The notes beneath the pieces are model-generated. The model searched no databases and was not told where the DNA came from. It saw nothing but the letters and a program-made list of their open reading frames with translations. Positions 10,574-21,160 of a DNA stretch of 64,000 nucleotides are shown in pieces (positions within the stretch are counted from its first letter, which is position 1; each line of letters begins with the position of its first letter). The translations under genes and the position numbers were made by a program. Source of the stretch: Sorghum bicolor (Eukaryota > Streptophyta > Magnoliopsida > Poales > Poaceae); the NCBI RefSeq assembly GCF_000003195.3, contig NC_012871.2:6001997-6065996 (forward strand). The letters are read 5' to 3'.

Positions 10574-13500
10574 ATGCGCGCCACCACCTCCGCCGCGGCT
10601 CCTTGCTTGCCGTGGTTGCGTAGCCACGGCAGGGCCTCGTCGGCGGCCGCCTACACCGCCGTGGCCGCCTGCCTACTCGCGCTTGTGACCTTCTTGGTGG
10701 TGGCTGCCTTCTGGGACCCCAGGACACAAGCTTCCACCTGGTTCCTGTCGTCGTCGTCGTCGTCGTCTGCCTCGTCCTTGACGACTGCCGGTGGAGTTGG
10801 CGGTGAGCACCTCCTGGCCACCGCCAGTTCGTACTACTCCGACGGCGGCGGCGGCGGCGGCAGGAACAGCACTGGCAAGGAGGTGCACGAGGAGGTCCGC
10901 GGTCAGGGTGGTGATGACGATGGCTTCCTCTCCTTGGTCAACTCCAGCTCCGGCGGCTATGGAGCGCCGCCGCCTCATCAGATCTCCGTCACGCGGCAAC
11001 CACCCGCATCGGCACCGGCGCCCGCCGCACTGGCTCCGGCGGCGTCTCCAGTGACGGTATGCAGCTCGTCTATCTAACAAATTAATTAATGGTGTCTCTA
11101 TTTTCTTCTTTCTGGTTGATTATTAGTTCATTTGAGGTAGGGGCTTTGTTTAGTTCGCGAAAACAATTTTTTTTATGTTAGAAAGAAATTTTCGGATATT
11201 AATAAAAAATAAATTATATAGCTTGTCTAGAAACTATGGACGAATTTAGTAAGCCCTAAGTAATCCATCATTAAAACATTGGGTTAATTAAGGTTTAAAA
11301 GATTCGCCTCGTGATTTATAACTAAACTGTGTAATTAGTTTTCTTGATTTATATTTAATGTTTTATGCATATGTCAAGATTCGATGGGATAGGTGAAAAG
11401 TTTTTGAAAGAGTCCTCGTCTCTTTGATGATATTGGCACAAAACCCTATATGTAATCAATGACTTTTCATTCTTGAAATGCACTGTTTTTAGAGGAAATT
11501 CCATACTTGCATGGACACTACTCAGTACTTTTTGGAGGAATATCTTAACTGAACTTGCATGCCACACTTTCTGGAGCATATAAATGACGTCACTATTTTC
11601 TTCTGTTTTCTATTATCTGATTAGTTCGTTTAATCACTTAAGATATATTATTGTCTCTCTTCGATGATATTAGCACATCCTCTGTTCATTCTTGAAGCGC
11701 ACTGTTTGTAGAGGAAATGACATACTAGCATGGACACTACTACGGTAGTAGTACTTAAGCTGATTAATTGTGCAAGTACTGGAGGAATGCCTTAAAAATC
11801 TCTGTTTGGGGTGCCCATTAATCACAACTGAACTTGTAACTAATTCTTATTATTTCTGACTTGACACGCATGCCGAATTCACTGGTTTTTTTACACACGA
11901 CGAATTCATGACGTATCTAGTAGGAAGACTACTCTCATTTATCTCATCATGCCACCTTTTGGGCAGAGCATATCTTACTTCCTGTACTAACTTTTTCAGT
12001 TCAGTTCACCTTCGAATAATCGAATTCATGAGTAGGTTTGCTGACACCAGTTCAATCATGATTCATCAATCATGCACCAGCAATGAAAAAATAATAATCA
12101 AACATTTGTGCATCAAAATATATCATTCGTGAACATATTTAGTTAAATATTTACTAAAAAAAGCCAGAACACGTGTTCCCACCACAAGTGACGCGTAGTT
12201 GTCCTCCGTGTCCTACGAATTTTGGAGAAGGCAATATGTTATTGGCTTGCTTGCCAATTTGCCATTGCCAGTGACAGTGAGAACTGAGAAGTTTAAGGAG
12301 CAAGCCAAGACAGGTGCAGGTGCGTCCCTTTCGGGGACTTTGACCTCAGAGGGCTCTCTCGGCTCTTCTGCACTCTCAAGATCAATTGGGGACCCAGGAG
12401 AACAGTCCTGCTGACAGGGGGCTCAATTTGTGCTGTACTACACATTTTATTACAGTTGAAATGTTCATGAATTCGTAAAGAAAGGAAACTGGTTTGAATT
12501 GAGCATCCCTTATGATGATCCATGAGTTACTTATTAGACCCATTTTTGCTTTTGTTATTACAGGGGAACTCAGATGAGGTGATCCGAGCCACGCCGCAAG
12601 TTCAGAGGAGCAGCGACATCAAATTGGAGCGATTAGAATTAGGTCTCGCGAAAGCTCGGTCGGCGATAATGGAAGCCATCCGAAACAAGGACAAGAGATC
12701 TCCCTTGCCTGACAAGGATTACGTGCCAATGGGGCCAATCTACAGAAATGCCCATGCATTTCACAGGTAGGTAACGTAATTCTAATTCCTGTCGAAACAT
12801 CAACAAACATGATACTCGTCTGAAAATGTCTGAACGTAATTGTTCTGAATGCCTGAACACCAAAACATTTTCATTCAGTCACACTGATTACTCTGAATGT
12901 CATCTGAAACCTCCTCTGCTGAGTGCTGACACTACTTGACATGTACTGCACACAGGAGCTACCTGGAAATGGAGAAGCAGCTGAAGGTGTACGTGTACGA
13001 GGAAGGCGAGCCGCCGGTGTTCCACGACGGTCCCTGCCGGAGCATCTACTCGACGGAGGGCAGGTTCATCCACGCCATGGAGACGGCGACCCGGCTGCGG
13101 ACCAGTGACCCGAGCCAAGCCCACGTCTTCTTCCTCCCCTTCAGCGTCGTCAAGATGGTGAAGACCATCTACGAGCCGGGATCCCACGACATGGCCCCGC
13201 TGAAGCGCACCGTCGCCGACTACCTCCGCGTGATCTCCGACAAGTACCCCTTCTGGAACCGCAGCGCCGGCGCCGACCACTTCATGCTCTCCTGCCATGA
13301 CTGGGGCCCGTACGTGTCGTCGGCGAACGCGGAGCTGTTCGGCAACTCCATCCGGGTGCTGTGCAACGCCAACACGTCGGAAGGGTTCGACCTGGCCAAG
13401 GACGTGTCGCTGCCGGAGATCAACCTGCGGAGCGACGCCGTGGAGAGGCAGGTAGGTGGCCCGTCGGCGTCGCGGCGCCCGTTCCTGGCCTTCTTCGCCG

Positions 13501-14024
13501 GCGGCAACCACGGTCCCGTCCGCCCCGCGCTGCTCGCGCACTGGGGACCCGGGAGCGGGCGAGAAGACGACCCGGACGTGCGGGTGAGCGAGTACCTGCC
13601 CACCCGCGGCGGCCGCGCCGGCGCGTCGGCGGCGGCGTACACGGACATGATGCGGCGGAGCAGGTTCTGCCTGTGCCCCGGCGGGTACGAGGTGGCGTCG
13701 CCGCGGCTGGCGGAGGCGGTGTACCTGGAGTGCGTCCCCGTCGTGGTGGACGACGGCGAGTACGCGCTGCCGTTCGCGGACGTGCTCAACTGGGACGCCT
13801 TCGCGGTGAGGGTGCGCGTCGCCGACGTCCCGAGGATCAAGGAGATCCTGTCGGCGGTGTCGCCGCGGCAGTACATCCGGATGCAGAGGCGGGTGAGGAT
13901 GGTGCGCCGGCACTTCATGGTGCACGGCGGACCGCCGCGCCGGTACGACGCGTTCCACATGATCCTCCACTCCGTCTGGCTCCGGAGGCTCAACGTCCGG
14001 ATCGATGCTCATGCACAAGGCTGA
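10574..14024 (+). CDS. Exostosin-family (GT47) glycosyltransferase, type II membrane protein
   Basis: Three exons: 10574-11056, 12564-12766 and 12956-14024, with matching phases, 584 aa. Residues about 23-46 form one hydrophobic segment (TAVAACLLALVTFLVVAAFW) after a short Arg-containing N-terminus, as in Golgi type II transferases. A low-complexity Ser/Gly/Pro stem follows. The exostosin domain starts with exon 3 (SYLEMEKQLKVYVYEEGEPP, CRSIYSTEGRFIHAME) and includes AHVFFLPFSVVKMV, PFWNRSAGADHFMLSCHDWGP, FLAFFAGG and RFCLCPGGYEVASPRLAEAV, with the acidic EC(V)PVVV pair. These are the classic blocks of the plant GT47 'probable glycosyltransferase At5g03795' group. The donor/acceptor sugars are not predictable from sequence. 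The first intron (1.5 kb) contains a decayed MITE. Exon 3 is strongly GC-rich, as is common in grasses. Confidence 0.88.
11150..11415. mobile_element. Decayed Tourist-like MITE in intron 1 of the GT47 gene
   Basis: Begins GGGCTTTGTTTAGTTCGCG and keeps the family words GATTCGCCTCGTGATTTATA and AAGATTCGATGGGATAG, but the right inverted end is eroded. Confidence 0.55.
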
Positions 14025-15257
14025 AGAATGTATAGCCGTATAGTACGTACGTCCGTACCGTACGTGTACGTACAGGTGACACGTCACACGTCTGATGTGA
14101 AGTCTAACTGGAGGGAGGGACATTTTGACAGGGTTAATATGGGATGAATCTTGGAACTACTGGGTCTTGTAAACATTTGTCAAAATTAAATTAGAATCCA
14201 ATAGTCTGCTTGTTTGTTTGTTTCAGACTTGCAGTGCATGCATGTAGCTGAGTTATTCTGGATCGGTTACCATTGTTGGCAATGTGACAGCAAAGTGCTA
14301 GCTCTTGTTTTGTGTTGCTCTGTGTTCTGGTGCCAATGTGACAGCAAAGTTGACACGATGACGGAAAATAGATAGTACGGTCGGGGAGTACTTGGTATGC
14401 TGGCCAAGTCAAAAGGCCAAAGCAGTACTTGGCACGATCGCACGCCTCTCCAAGATACAAAGTCCGTGTGTACAATGGAAGTCCATGTAATAATAACTGT
14501 AACCCCCCAGCGAAGGCAAACAAAAGAAAAGAACTTACCTCTAACGATAATTTTGGTGTATCGTGCCTAGATTCATCTTACAATGTAACAGGGGTTTACA
14601 TACTAGAGACCCTTTTGATTTTGCAATACTATTATCGAGTCATCTAGTCGATCCTATAGTCACCAATGGATTGATTGTGCGACTGGTTACCATCAGTCTG
14701 ATGGTTTTCCTCGGTCTGTTAAATTAGAATTTTAGGATGCAGGGAGTACCTCCTTGTTGACAGCGAAAATATGTACACGTGTAATGGATTTCAACAATAA
14801 ACTCTGCATCAAGACGATCAAGAAATATATTTGCAATATCATATTTGAGGTTCAAATGAAAAAGAAAAGAAGTTTTACACCACCACGAGCCGATACCTCT
14901 TCCACTGCCCCAAGGCCCAGTATGTGACAGACTAGTACTAGTAGGAATGCTCTACAGTGCAGTAAAGATTTGGGTTGGAGGAAGAGGATCTGTAAATTTC
15001 ACTCACGATTCCTTCTCACAAAGTGCATGTCTTGCGTACTGACACTAGATCTCTTGAAACCTCTCCTAGTGATACAGTAGAGAGGCAAAAAGGGGTGACT
15101 CCGCGTTTGTGTGCTTCCGCCGACGAGAACGAAGATCGCCTCCGTCTCTGATGGCCATGTGGCCTTCGGACGTGAATCTATGCTTCTGGGCCTGGCGTTG
15201 TAGATTAGTTAGGTTTAGGTGTTTTGGCGGCGCTCGTTTGGTGGAGAGTAAAGTTTA
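14025..15257. other. 3' flank of the GT47 gene and intergenic DNA
   Basis: The first 60 bp contain clustered GTACGTAC/CGTACG palindromes, probably in the 3' untranslated region. Beyond about 14.5 kb no coding frame or known repeat was recognised. Confidence 0.35.
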
Positions 15258-15428
15258 TTTTGCCTTTGAGGGTATGTGACCTTCACTCTCCCACCCATTG
15301 GATTCGCTTTGAGAAATATGCAAAAACACATCTTAGTGCGAAACTGTTTTGAGATGTGTGTTTGTACACTTCTCAGAGCGAATTCAATGGGTAGGAGAGT
15401 GAGGGCATATGCCCTTAAGGGCAAAAAA
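15258..15428. repeat. Foldback (long inverted repeat) element
   Basis: The left arm (about 15258-15327, TTTGCCTTTGAGGGTATGTG then CTCTCCCACCCATTGGATTC) is an imperfect reverse complement of the right arm (about 15358-15428, GCGAATTCAATGGGTAGGAG then GGGCATATGCCCTTAAGGG), with a short loop. This is the shape of a foldback MITE. Small open frames in it are mirror images of each other and not genes. Confidence 0.65.
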
Positions 15429-16427
15429 AAAAACTTTGGCGGAGGCAGTGTCGTCACTATGTAATAAGGTACTCTTGGCTTTCTTCCATCTCGTCGTCAC
15501 TAGCTCTCGTGCCGATAGTAAGGCCCTGTTTGGTTCCACGGTATTTTCTTTTTATCATCCATCACATCAAATGTTTGGACACATGCATGAAGTACTAAAT
15601 ATATACTATTTGCAAAACTAAAACAACAGCTAGAGGATAATTTGCGAGACAATCTTTTGAGCCTAATTAGTCTATAATAATTGTCAAATAAAACGAAAAT
15701 ACTAAAGTGCATGTTAATTTTTATCACCCCAACCAAACACCTTCTAAGCCTAAGGTATGGGGTTTGGTCCGATTTAGAGACCTAGTGGGAGCTCTATTGC
15801 TTCCTCACTTGATCTGGCACTTCTTTTGAAGCTCTAGATCGTGAGTTCTTGTCCCTCCCTTGTTTTCTTTGGAGGTAGTTGATACCCTCTTCGGTGAGGC
15901 TCTAGGGAGGCAATGTCTACCACTAGGCTGAGGATTCAGGTTGGTCGTTTACTTGCAATTGCTTAGGTGGTCTTTTTCCGCTTTTCGGTTGCTTTGTTGT
16001 CCGTTGATTTAGGATTGCTTGCAATGCATGTGGCAACAAATCCCAAGTTTCTCGGTGACGAGATGGCCGATGGTCATCTTTTACTACTAGGGCATTCAAC
16101 ACATCAACGACATGTTGATGATTTCGACATGGTACTTATCGTGGGAATGGAAAACTTTGTTGTTTCTTCGTCGAGAAGGGCTTTGGCTTCAAGTTGCATG
16201 TGTTTCCTCTCCAATTTCTAGTGCGACAGGTGTTCGTTGAGGGGGCTGCTCCATTCACCAGTGACAAAGACGACTGGGAGACCTTTGTATAGACCAAAAT
16301 GTAATTTTTCTTTTCTTCAAGAGTGCCTTTGTAGAGGTTGCAATGTAAACCATATCTTTATCTTTACCTAATATCTAAGCATGAAAATTTCAGTCTGCCT
16401 TCGTAATTCTGTCCGCCCTCCCTAGAA
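15429..16427. other. Intergenic DNA with a MITE
   Basis: A Tourist-like element of the GGCCCTGTTTGGTTCC subtype occupies about 15524-15748 (right end ACCCCAACCAAACACCTTC). From 15.76 to 16.4 kb the sequence is moderately GC-rich with no recognisable gene. Its style suggests a decayed retroposon, but I could not classify it. Confidence 0.4.
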
Positions 16428-16940
16428 GTTAACGTACGCGACGACGCCGCGAAGCTAGTGTCAAGCCAGCCCACCTCTGGCATCGTCAAGACCTCCATCG
16501 CGCTGCCGACGGGCTCGCCCAAGGACCCCAAGGGCATGGCGCTCAAACTGCCTTGAGGCGCCGCTGGATGCGGACATCCCCCAGCGGTGGCCGTGTGGTG
16601 GTGCTCAACACTATGAACCTGCCACTGGTGAAGGACGTCGGGCTGGGCGCCGACCTCGTCCGCATCGATGCGCACTCCATGTGCTCGCGTGGGCTTCTCA
16701 TGCGACTCGGCATACCAGGTGACGTACGTACATCGTGCGCGGCAACGGGAGGGTCTAGGTGGTCGGACGTTAACAACGACATTGCAGCCCGATCTTCAGC
16801 CACCTGGTGGAGTGGTGGGGAAGACGTCGGTGTGGAAGACGGTGTCGGCGGAGGTGCTGCAGGCGTCGTTCAACACGACGCCGGAGATGGAGCAGCTGTT
16901 CCGGTCCAAGGGGCTCGACTCGGAGAAGTTAACAGATAGG
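16428..16940 (+). pseudogene. Decayed C-terminal fragment of a glutelin type-D/RmlC-like cupin gene
   Basis: Successive pieces in different frames read as one cupin C-terminus: VRDDAAKLVSSQPTSGIVKT, then GGRVVVLNTMNLPLVKDVGL and GADLVRIDAHSMCS, then FSCDSAYQVTYV, VRGNGRV followed by an in-frame stop, PIFSHL, and KTSVWKTVSAEVLQASFNTT with PEMEQLFRSKGLDSEK. From memory these blocks occur in this order in the plant 11S-globulin-like cupins (Arabidopsis At2g28680/At1g07750 type). There are at least three frame changes, one nonsense codon, and a missing stretch of tens of residues where the final beta-barrel strands should be. The first cupin domain is absent. It is therefore a truncated, non-functional copy. 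No intron is needed to join the pieces, but that alone does not prove retroposition. Confidence 0.65.
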
Positions 16941-18420
16941 ATGGTCTATTGCTTGTGCTAACTTTATGTTTTTTCCTAGCTGAGTTTTTTTGTTATTGTT
17001 GTCGAATCTACTACATGACTACTAATTTGGAACCATTGAGCAATTAATCTTACTAGGGGCTTCAACTGATGATTACAAGCTGTCACATCTCCAGTTGTGC
17101 ATATTGTTTCAGCCATGACGTTGCAAACTAGAAGGAGGTGAGTTCCCTACTTTGTTGTTGGAAATAATTCAGTAATTCATTAGTTCAATTCATTAGTTCA
17201 ATATTCTCATAAGCTAAGTATCTTGGATTATTTGAGTCCATACAAACTGGTAGCCTATGTTTGCTTTACCAATGAAGATGTGAGGTCTGATTTGTCGCTT
17301 ATAGTATTGGTGATTTGGTGTATATACAAGGTACAAGTAAATTATTCAAATTACTGTTTGATTGTGAGGTTTAAGGAGCCTAGAAAATTCCTTGGAGAGG
17401 GCTCCAAGATATGTTTTATACAGGTTGTAAGTGTACATATTGGTCAAGTGGTCATGTGGGTCTGCAACTGTATGCTTGCCTATGTGAGTAGTTAAAGTGA
17501 AACCCTAAATAATATTGTTGTGCAAACTTGTGTTGTGGTAGACTGTCATGAGAAAGTTTCTGGATCTTAAAAAGTGCTTATAAATATCTGACTCGTGCCG
17601 TGTGTTTCTATCCCTAAACATGTATGGCTTCCACTATTGGTTAAGAAACCATTTAATTGTGGTTTTTCTCTATCTATTCTTGGTATTGGTCACCACTATT
17701 GAGGTCACGGCTGCACGCCACGTCAACTGACCGTGTTGATTAACAATGGCCGTTGCGATGATTCTTGCAACGCCCTTTCCCAACAACACTGATCCTCCTG
17801 GCTGCACCATCAACAGTATTCTCTATATCCCAAAATAAATGTTGTACTTGGTTTCCGTGACAAATGGTTGACTCGATTTGTTAAGAATATTCAAATATAT
17901 ATATCTAACGATATTAATTATGTACCATAAATATTAATAGTTTTATACATATATTTAGTTAATATTGTGTATCGGAAAGCGCAAACGACAGATATTTTGC
18001 AGCACATTTTGATTAGAAATCACGAGCATAAGACTATGATTAGGTCTAAGAAAGAAAGAATTTGGTATTTTGCACGGAGCAATTAACGGCGATGGTGGGC
18101 TACAAAATGAATACTCTCTCCGTACCCCCCCCAATTTATAACGTATGGTGGGCTGAGATCTTTATTTTTAGATATATTTTGTGAATTAATATAAGACTAC
18201 TTTAAGTTAATATTTTTTTTCGTTGTGAAAGGTTATAATAAAGTTAAGTCGATGTAGCAATTTTGTTCAGCCCCTCCTAAAATATTTTCTAGCTTCGTCC
18301 CTGCCCAGATTAATAGACGTAATTTAGGACAGGATTGTGGTAATCAAAGAGTGATTAATTAGGGGGTAGTTTTCCTGTTTTGTCCCTATTAAATGTTAAA
18401 TGTTGTTCGCATGATAGTGT
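16941..18420. other. AT-rich intergenic DNA, no gene seen
   Basis: Only short open frames. Around 17.82-18.0 kb there is a decayed Stowaway-like sequence (CTCTATATCCCAAAATAAAT), and another Stowaway-like end (CTCTCTCCGTACCCCCC) lies near 18115, with a possible partner end (AGAGGGAGTATTA) near 18660. Confidence 0.35.
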
Positions 18421-18545
18421 TTCGTAGCTCAGTTGGTTGGCTTTTTGTGGGCTGAGGCAGCTGGTTGCGAGTTCGAGTCCTAGCTGCTGTTCTCGCGTGC
18501 GCTGGTTGAACGGGATGTGAATCAAGGAGATGCATTAATCGCGGC
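18421..18545 (+). mobile_element. tRNA-derived SINE-like head
   Basis: A pol III A-box match (TAGCTCAGTTGG, 18425-18436) and, about 34 nt further on, a B-box match (AGTTCGAGTCC, 18470-18480) have the spacing of a tRNA gene. The acceptor and T stems do not pair, so this is not a working tRNA. A SINE head or tRNA relic fits best. The right end is not defined. Confidence 0.45.
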
Positions 18546-18939
18546 GCGCGCATGCAGCCATGCAGAGGGGCAATCACGTCCACACCTCCCGCCGCGCATA
18601 GGACGTCTATCTTTGTGAAAACGGCTCCAGAGCCTAAAACGACTATTAATCTAGGTATAGAGGGAGTATTACAAACATAATGCTCAAAATGATTTTTTTA
18701 TAATAGAAACAAAACATGTCGAACTTTGAATTATCATGATATTAAGTTGTATCTATTGAGATTTTATTTCTTTTCATTTTTCTTGTGGTGATACCGTTCC
18801 TTTTCTTGCAAAGTTTCATGGTTCCATTAGCCATTATATTTTAAAATTTTAATGGACTAGGATCTATGGAAAACCCATTTCTATGAAGGAATTGGCAGAT
18901 CATGTGGCAAGTTATGTTCACTGATATTGTGCGGGAGCA

Positions 18940-19270
18940 ACCTCCAGATAGGGAGCGGAGTCACCTTGATCTCACGAACTGAAACAGGTGGGGCCACCAT
19001 CGCTGGACACGGCAACGCGTTGTTGCCACTTGAAGCACTGTGACCACAATCACGGGTAGGACAAAGTTGGGTGGGCCCTCCGTTGTTGGTGGCGGCAAGG
19101 TGTCGTGTCCCCTTGAAGCACCACAACCTCGATTGCGTGCAGGTTGAAGCTGAATGGGCCGCCGTCGCTGGAGCGGCAGGACGTCGTGTCCTTTGAAGTA
19201 TGAAGTCGGGCAGGGCTGCTATTGCTGGGGGTGGCAAGGCGTTGTTGAAGCACCACGTCCCTAGCACCAG
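18940..19270. repeat. Degenerate GC-rich tandem repeat, unit about 85 bp
   Basis: Three to four diverged units share the order GGTGGGGCC.CC.TCGCTGG, GGCAACGCGTTGT, CTTGAAGCAC. It sits just inside the Helitron-like 3' end at 19556, comparable to the 231-bp repeat near the other Helitron-like end. Confidence 0.5.
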
Positions 19271-19439
19271 GTACGTCCTTTCGTGCACCTGCCGCTTCTT
19301 TATTCTAGAAGTTGGGCATTAGGTTTAGGCTTTAGGTAGGTCATGTAGGTTTATATGTTTTCCTTATTGTCCAACGGTAGCCATTTTTTTAGACTGCACT
19401 ATCCATGACTGTACATTTTACAAACTTTAATTTTTTATT

Positions 19440-19556
19440 AAATGTCAGTTTAATATTAATATTTAATTTAAATTATTGTTATTTTATCGTACGATCTGTA
19501 TATTTTTAATATAAAATGTTAGATATCCCGTAGCAACGCACGAACACGCTACCTAG
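19440..19556 (+). mobile_element. Helitron-like 3' end, plus orientation
   Basis: Ends ...CCCGTAGCAACGCACGAACACGCTACCTAG followed by host T (CTAG at 19553-19556). Its last hundred or so bases are an inverted homologue of the sequence at 27896-28010. The hairpin stem is mutated on one side here (CCCGT/ACGAA), while the other copy has CCCGT/ACGGG intact. Confidence 0.5.
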
Positions 19557-19690
19557 TATACATGTGAAATACAATCCCGGTTTTCTAAAAAAAACGCGTG
19601 TCTTCTGCTGACCCACCTGTCATCAACAACACAAAGCGCGAATAGGTAGCCTGTGGCAGGCGGCACTCTTCCCCTCCTCCCCCCTTCTCG

Positions 19691-19932
19691 GGCCTTGTTT
19701 AGTTCCAAAATATTTTGCAAAATCGACACTGTAGCTTTTTCGTTTGTATTTGACAAATATTGTCCAATCATAGACTAACTAGGCTCAAAAGATTTGTCTC
19801 TTCAATTTCGACCAAACTGTGTAATTAGTTTTTATTTTTTTTATATTTAACACTTCATGCATATGTCTAAAGATTCGATGTGACGGGAAATCTGAAAAAT
19901 TTTGCAAAATCTTTTGGGAACTAAACAAGGCC
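19691..19932. mobile_element. Tourist-like MITE
   Basis: GGCCTTGTTTAGTTCC at the left and GGAACTAAACAAGGCC at the right form a near-perfect inverted repeat. TCG on both sides is a possible target duplication. It is 242 bp with no coding capacity, lying 19 bp left of the hAT-like element. Confidence 0.85.
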
Positions 19933-19951
19933 TCGGATTCGCGCCGCCGGC

Positions 19952-20938
19952 CAGTGGCGGGAAGTCCAGGACTACTCTAGATTTTGGCTCAAAATTTTTT
20001 TAGTACTCTTTTCGGCCTATAGAAACTTGACCTATTCTCTTTCTCGGTTTCTCCCTTCTCTGAGGCCTTGTTTACTTCCAAAAAATTTTGCAAAATAGGA
20101 ATAGTAGTACTTTCGTTTGTATTTGACAAATATTATCCAATTATAGACTAACTAGGCTCAAAAGATTCGTCTCGTCAATTCCAACCAAACTGTGCAATTA
20201 GTTTTTATTTTCATCTATATTTAATACTTCATGCATACGTCCAAAGATTCGATGTGACGGGAAATCTAAAAAATTTTGCAAAATTTTTGGAACTAAACAA
20301 GGCCTCAGAGTCATCCGACATTGGCGACATCCCCATCCCGCATCCGCCAGTGGCATCCGCATCTGAGTCGGGCGAGGACTCGAGACGGGGTCTGGCCACC
20401 CCCGTGTCGCAGTGCCGCACTGCCGCGCCGTCGCGCGCCCACCGCGGAGGCGGAGGCGGCGAGCCGCGGTGCCCCCGTGCCGCACGCCGTCACGCGCGGA
20501 CGCGCAACGCGCCCACCACGCCGCACGCCGCCACGACCACGCCGGCCAGCCCCGCAGCGCGCCAGCGCCCCTGCGCTGTCGGCCTGCCGTTGACCCGCCG
20601 TGGCGCCGCCTTCCTCGACCCCTGCCGTGTGCCGTCAATCAGTTCAGTTCATGAGTTCCTGGTGAGTTGATTTTTTTTCTCCCACTGTGATTTTGTTTGA
20701 CTTAGAGCCAATAATAATTAAATAAATTTGTTGATATATTTTTAGGAAGTTGAGGCTTGAAGAAATCAAATATAGCAGTTTTTTTCCAGAAACATGAGAA
20801 GAAAAAAATTACAACTCAGAAATTAAATTGTATTGTCGCAATTTGCTTATTTTATAGTCATTTTATCAAATTTTTTCTTTAAATTTTGTCGTGTTGCGCA
20901 TGAAAAAATTTTTTAGGACTACCTTGAGTCCGCCACTG
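19952..20938. mobile_element. Non-autonomous hAT-type element with 8-bp duplication
   Basis: Ends CAGTGGCGGGAAGTC / GAGTCCGCCACTG are inverted (CAGTGGCGG/CCGCCACTG). The element is flanked by the identical 8-mer CCGCCGGC at 19944-19951 and 20939-20946, as expected for hAT insertion. The 987-bp element has no transposase. It contains a Tourist-like MITE (20064-20304) and about 350 bp of GC-rich DNA (20305-20660) with open frames on both strands that may be a captured host fragment, although no gene was recognised. It sits about 220 bp upstream of the DUF6598 start codon. Confidence 0.8.
20064..20304. mobile_element. Tourist-like MITE nested in the hAT-type element
   Basis: Starts GGCCTTGTTTACTTCC and ends GGAACTAAACAAGGCC, 241 bp, very similar to the copy at 19691-19932 and in the same orientation. 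No clear target duplication was seen. Confidence 0.8.
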
Positions 20939-21160
20939 CCGCCGGCGGGCGAGCTCCGCGCGCAGCCCCGCCTCCACCGTCGCCTCGCAGCTCCGCCGCG
21001 GCCGGTCGATTCCGCTGCCGTATCTCCGCCGGCACCTGCACCAGCACCCGTAGACCCGCCATCCCCTGAGTCCGAACCCCAACCCTAACCCCATTCCATC
21101 CGTCGTCTCTGGCAGCGGCACCCGACAACGTCGCTTGCCAACGCTCGCGGCTGGCGCGCG

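Noticed and set aside
12199..12414. Extra exon in intron 1 of the GT47 gene
   Set aside because: The frame has no GT47-like sequence, and adding it would disturb the clean exon 1 to exon 2 phase.
16428..16940. Class III peroxidase pseudogene
   Set aside because: A superficial likeness (LVRI.., KGLD..) is better explained by the cupin blocks NTMNLPLVKDVGLGADLVRI and SVWKTVSAEVLQASFNTTPE in the right order.
18421..18500. Functional tRNA gene
   Set aside because: A and B boxes are present but the acceptor and T stems do not base-pair and no sensible anticodon arm forms.
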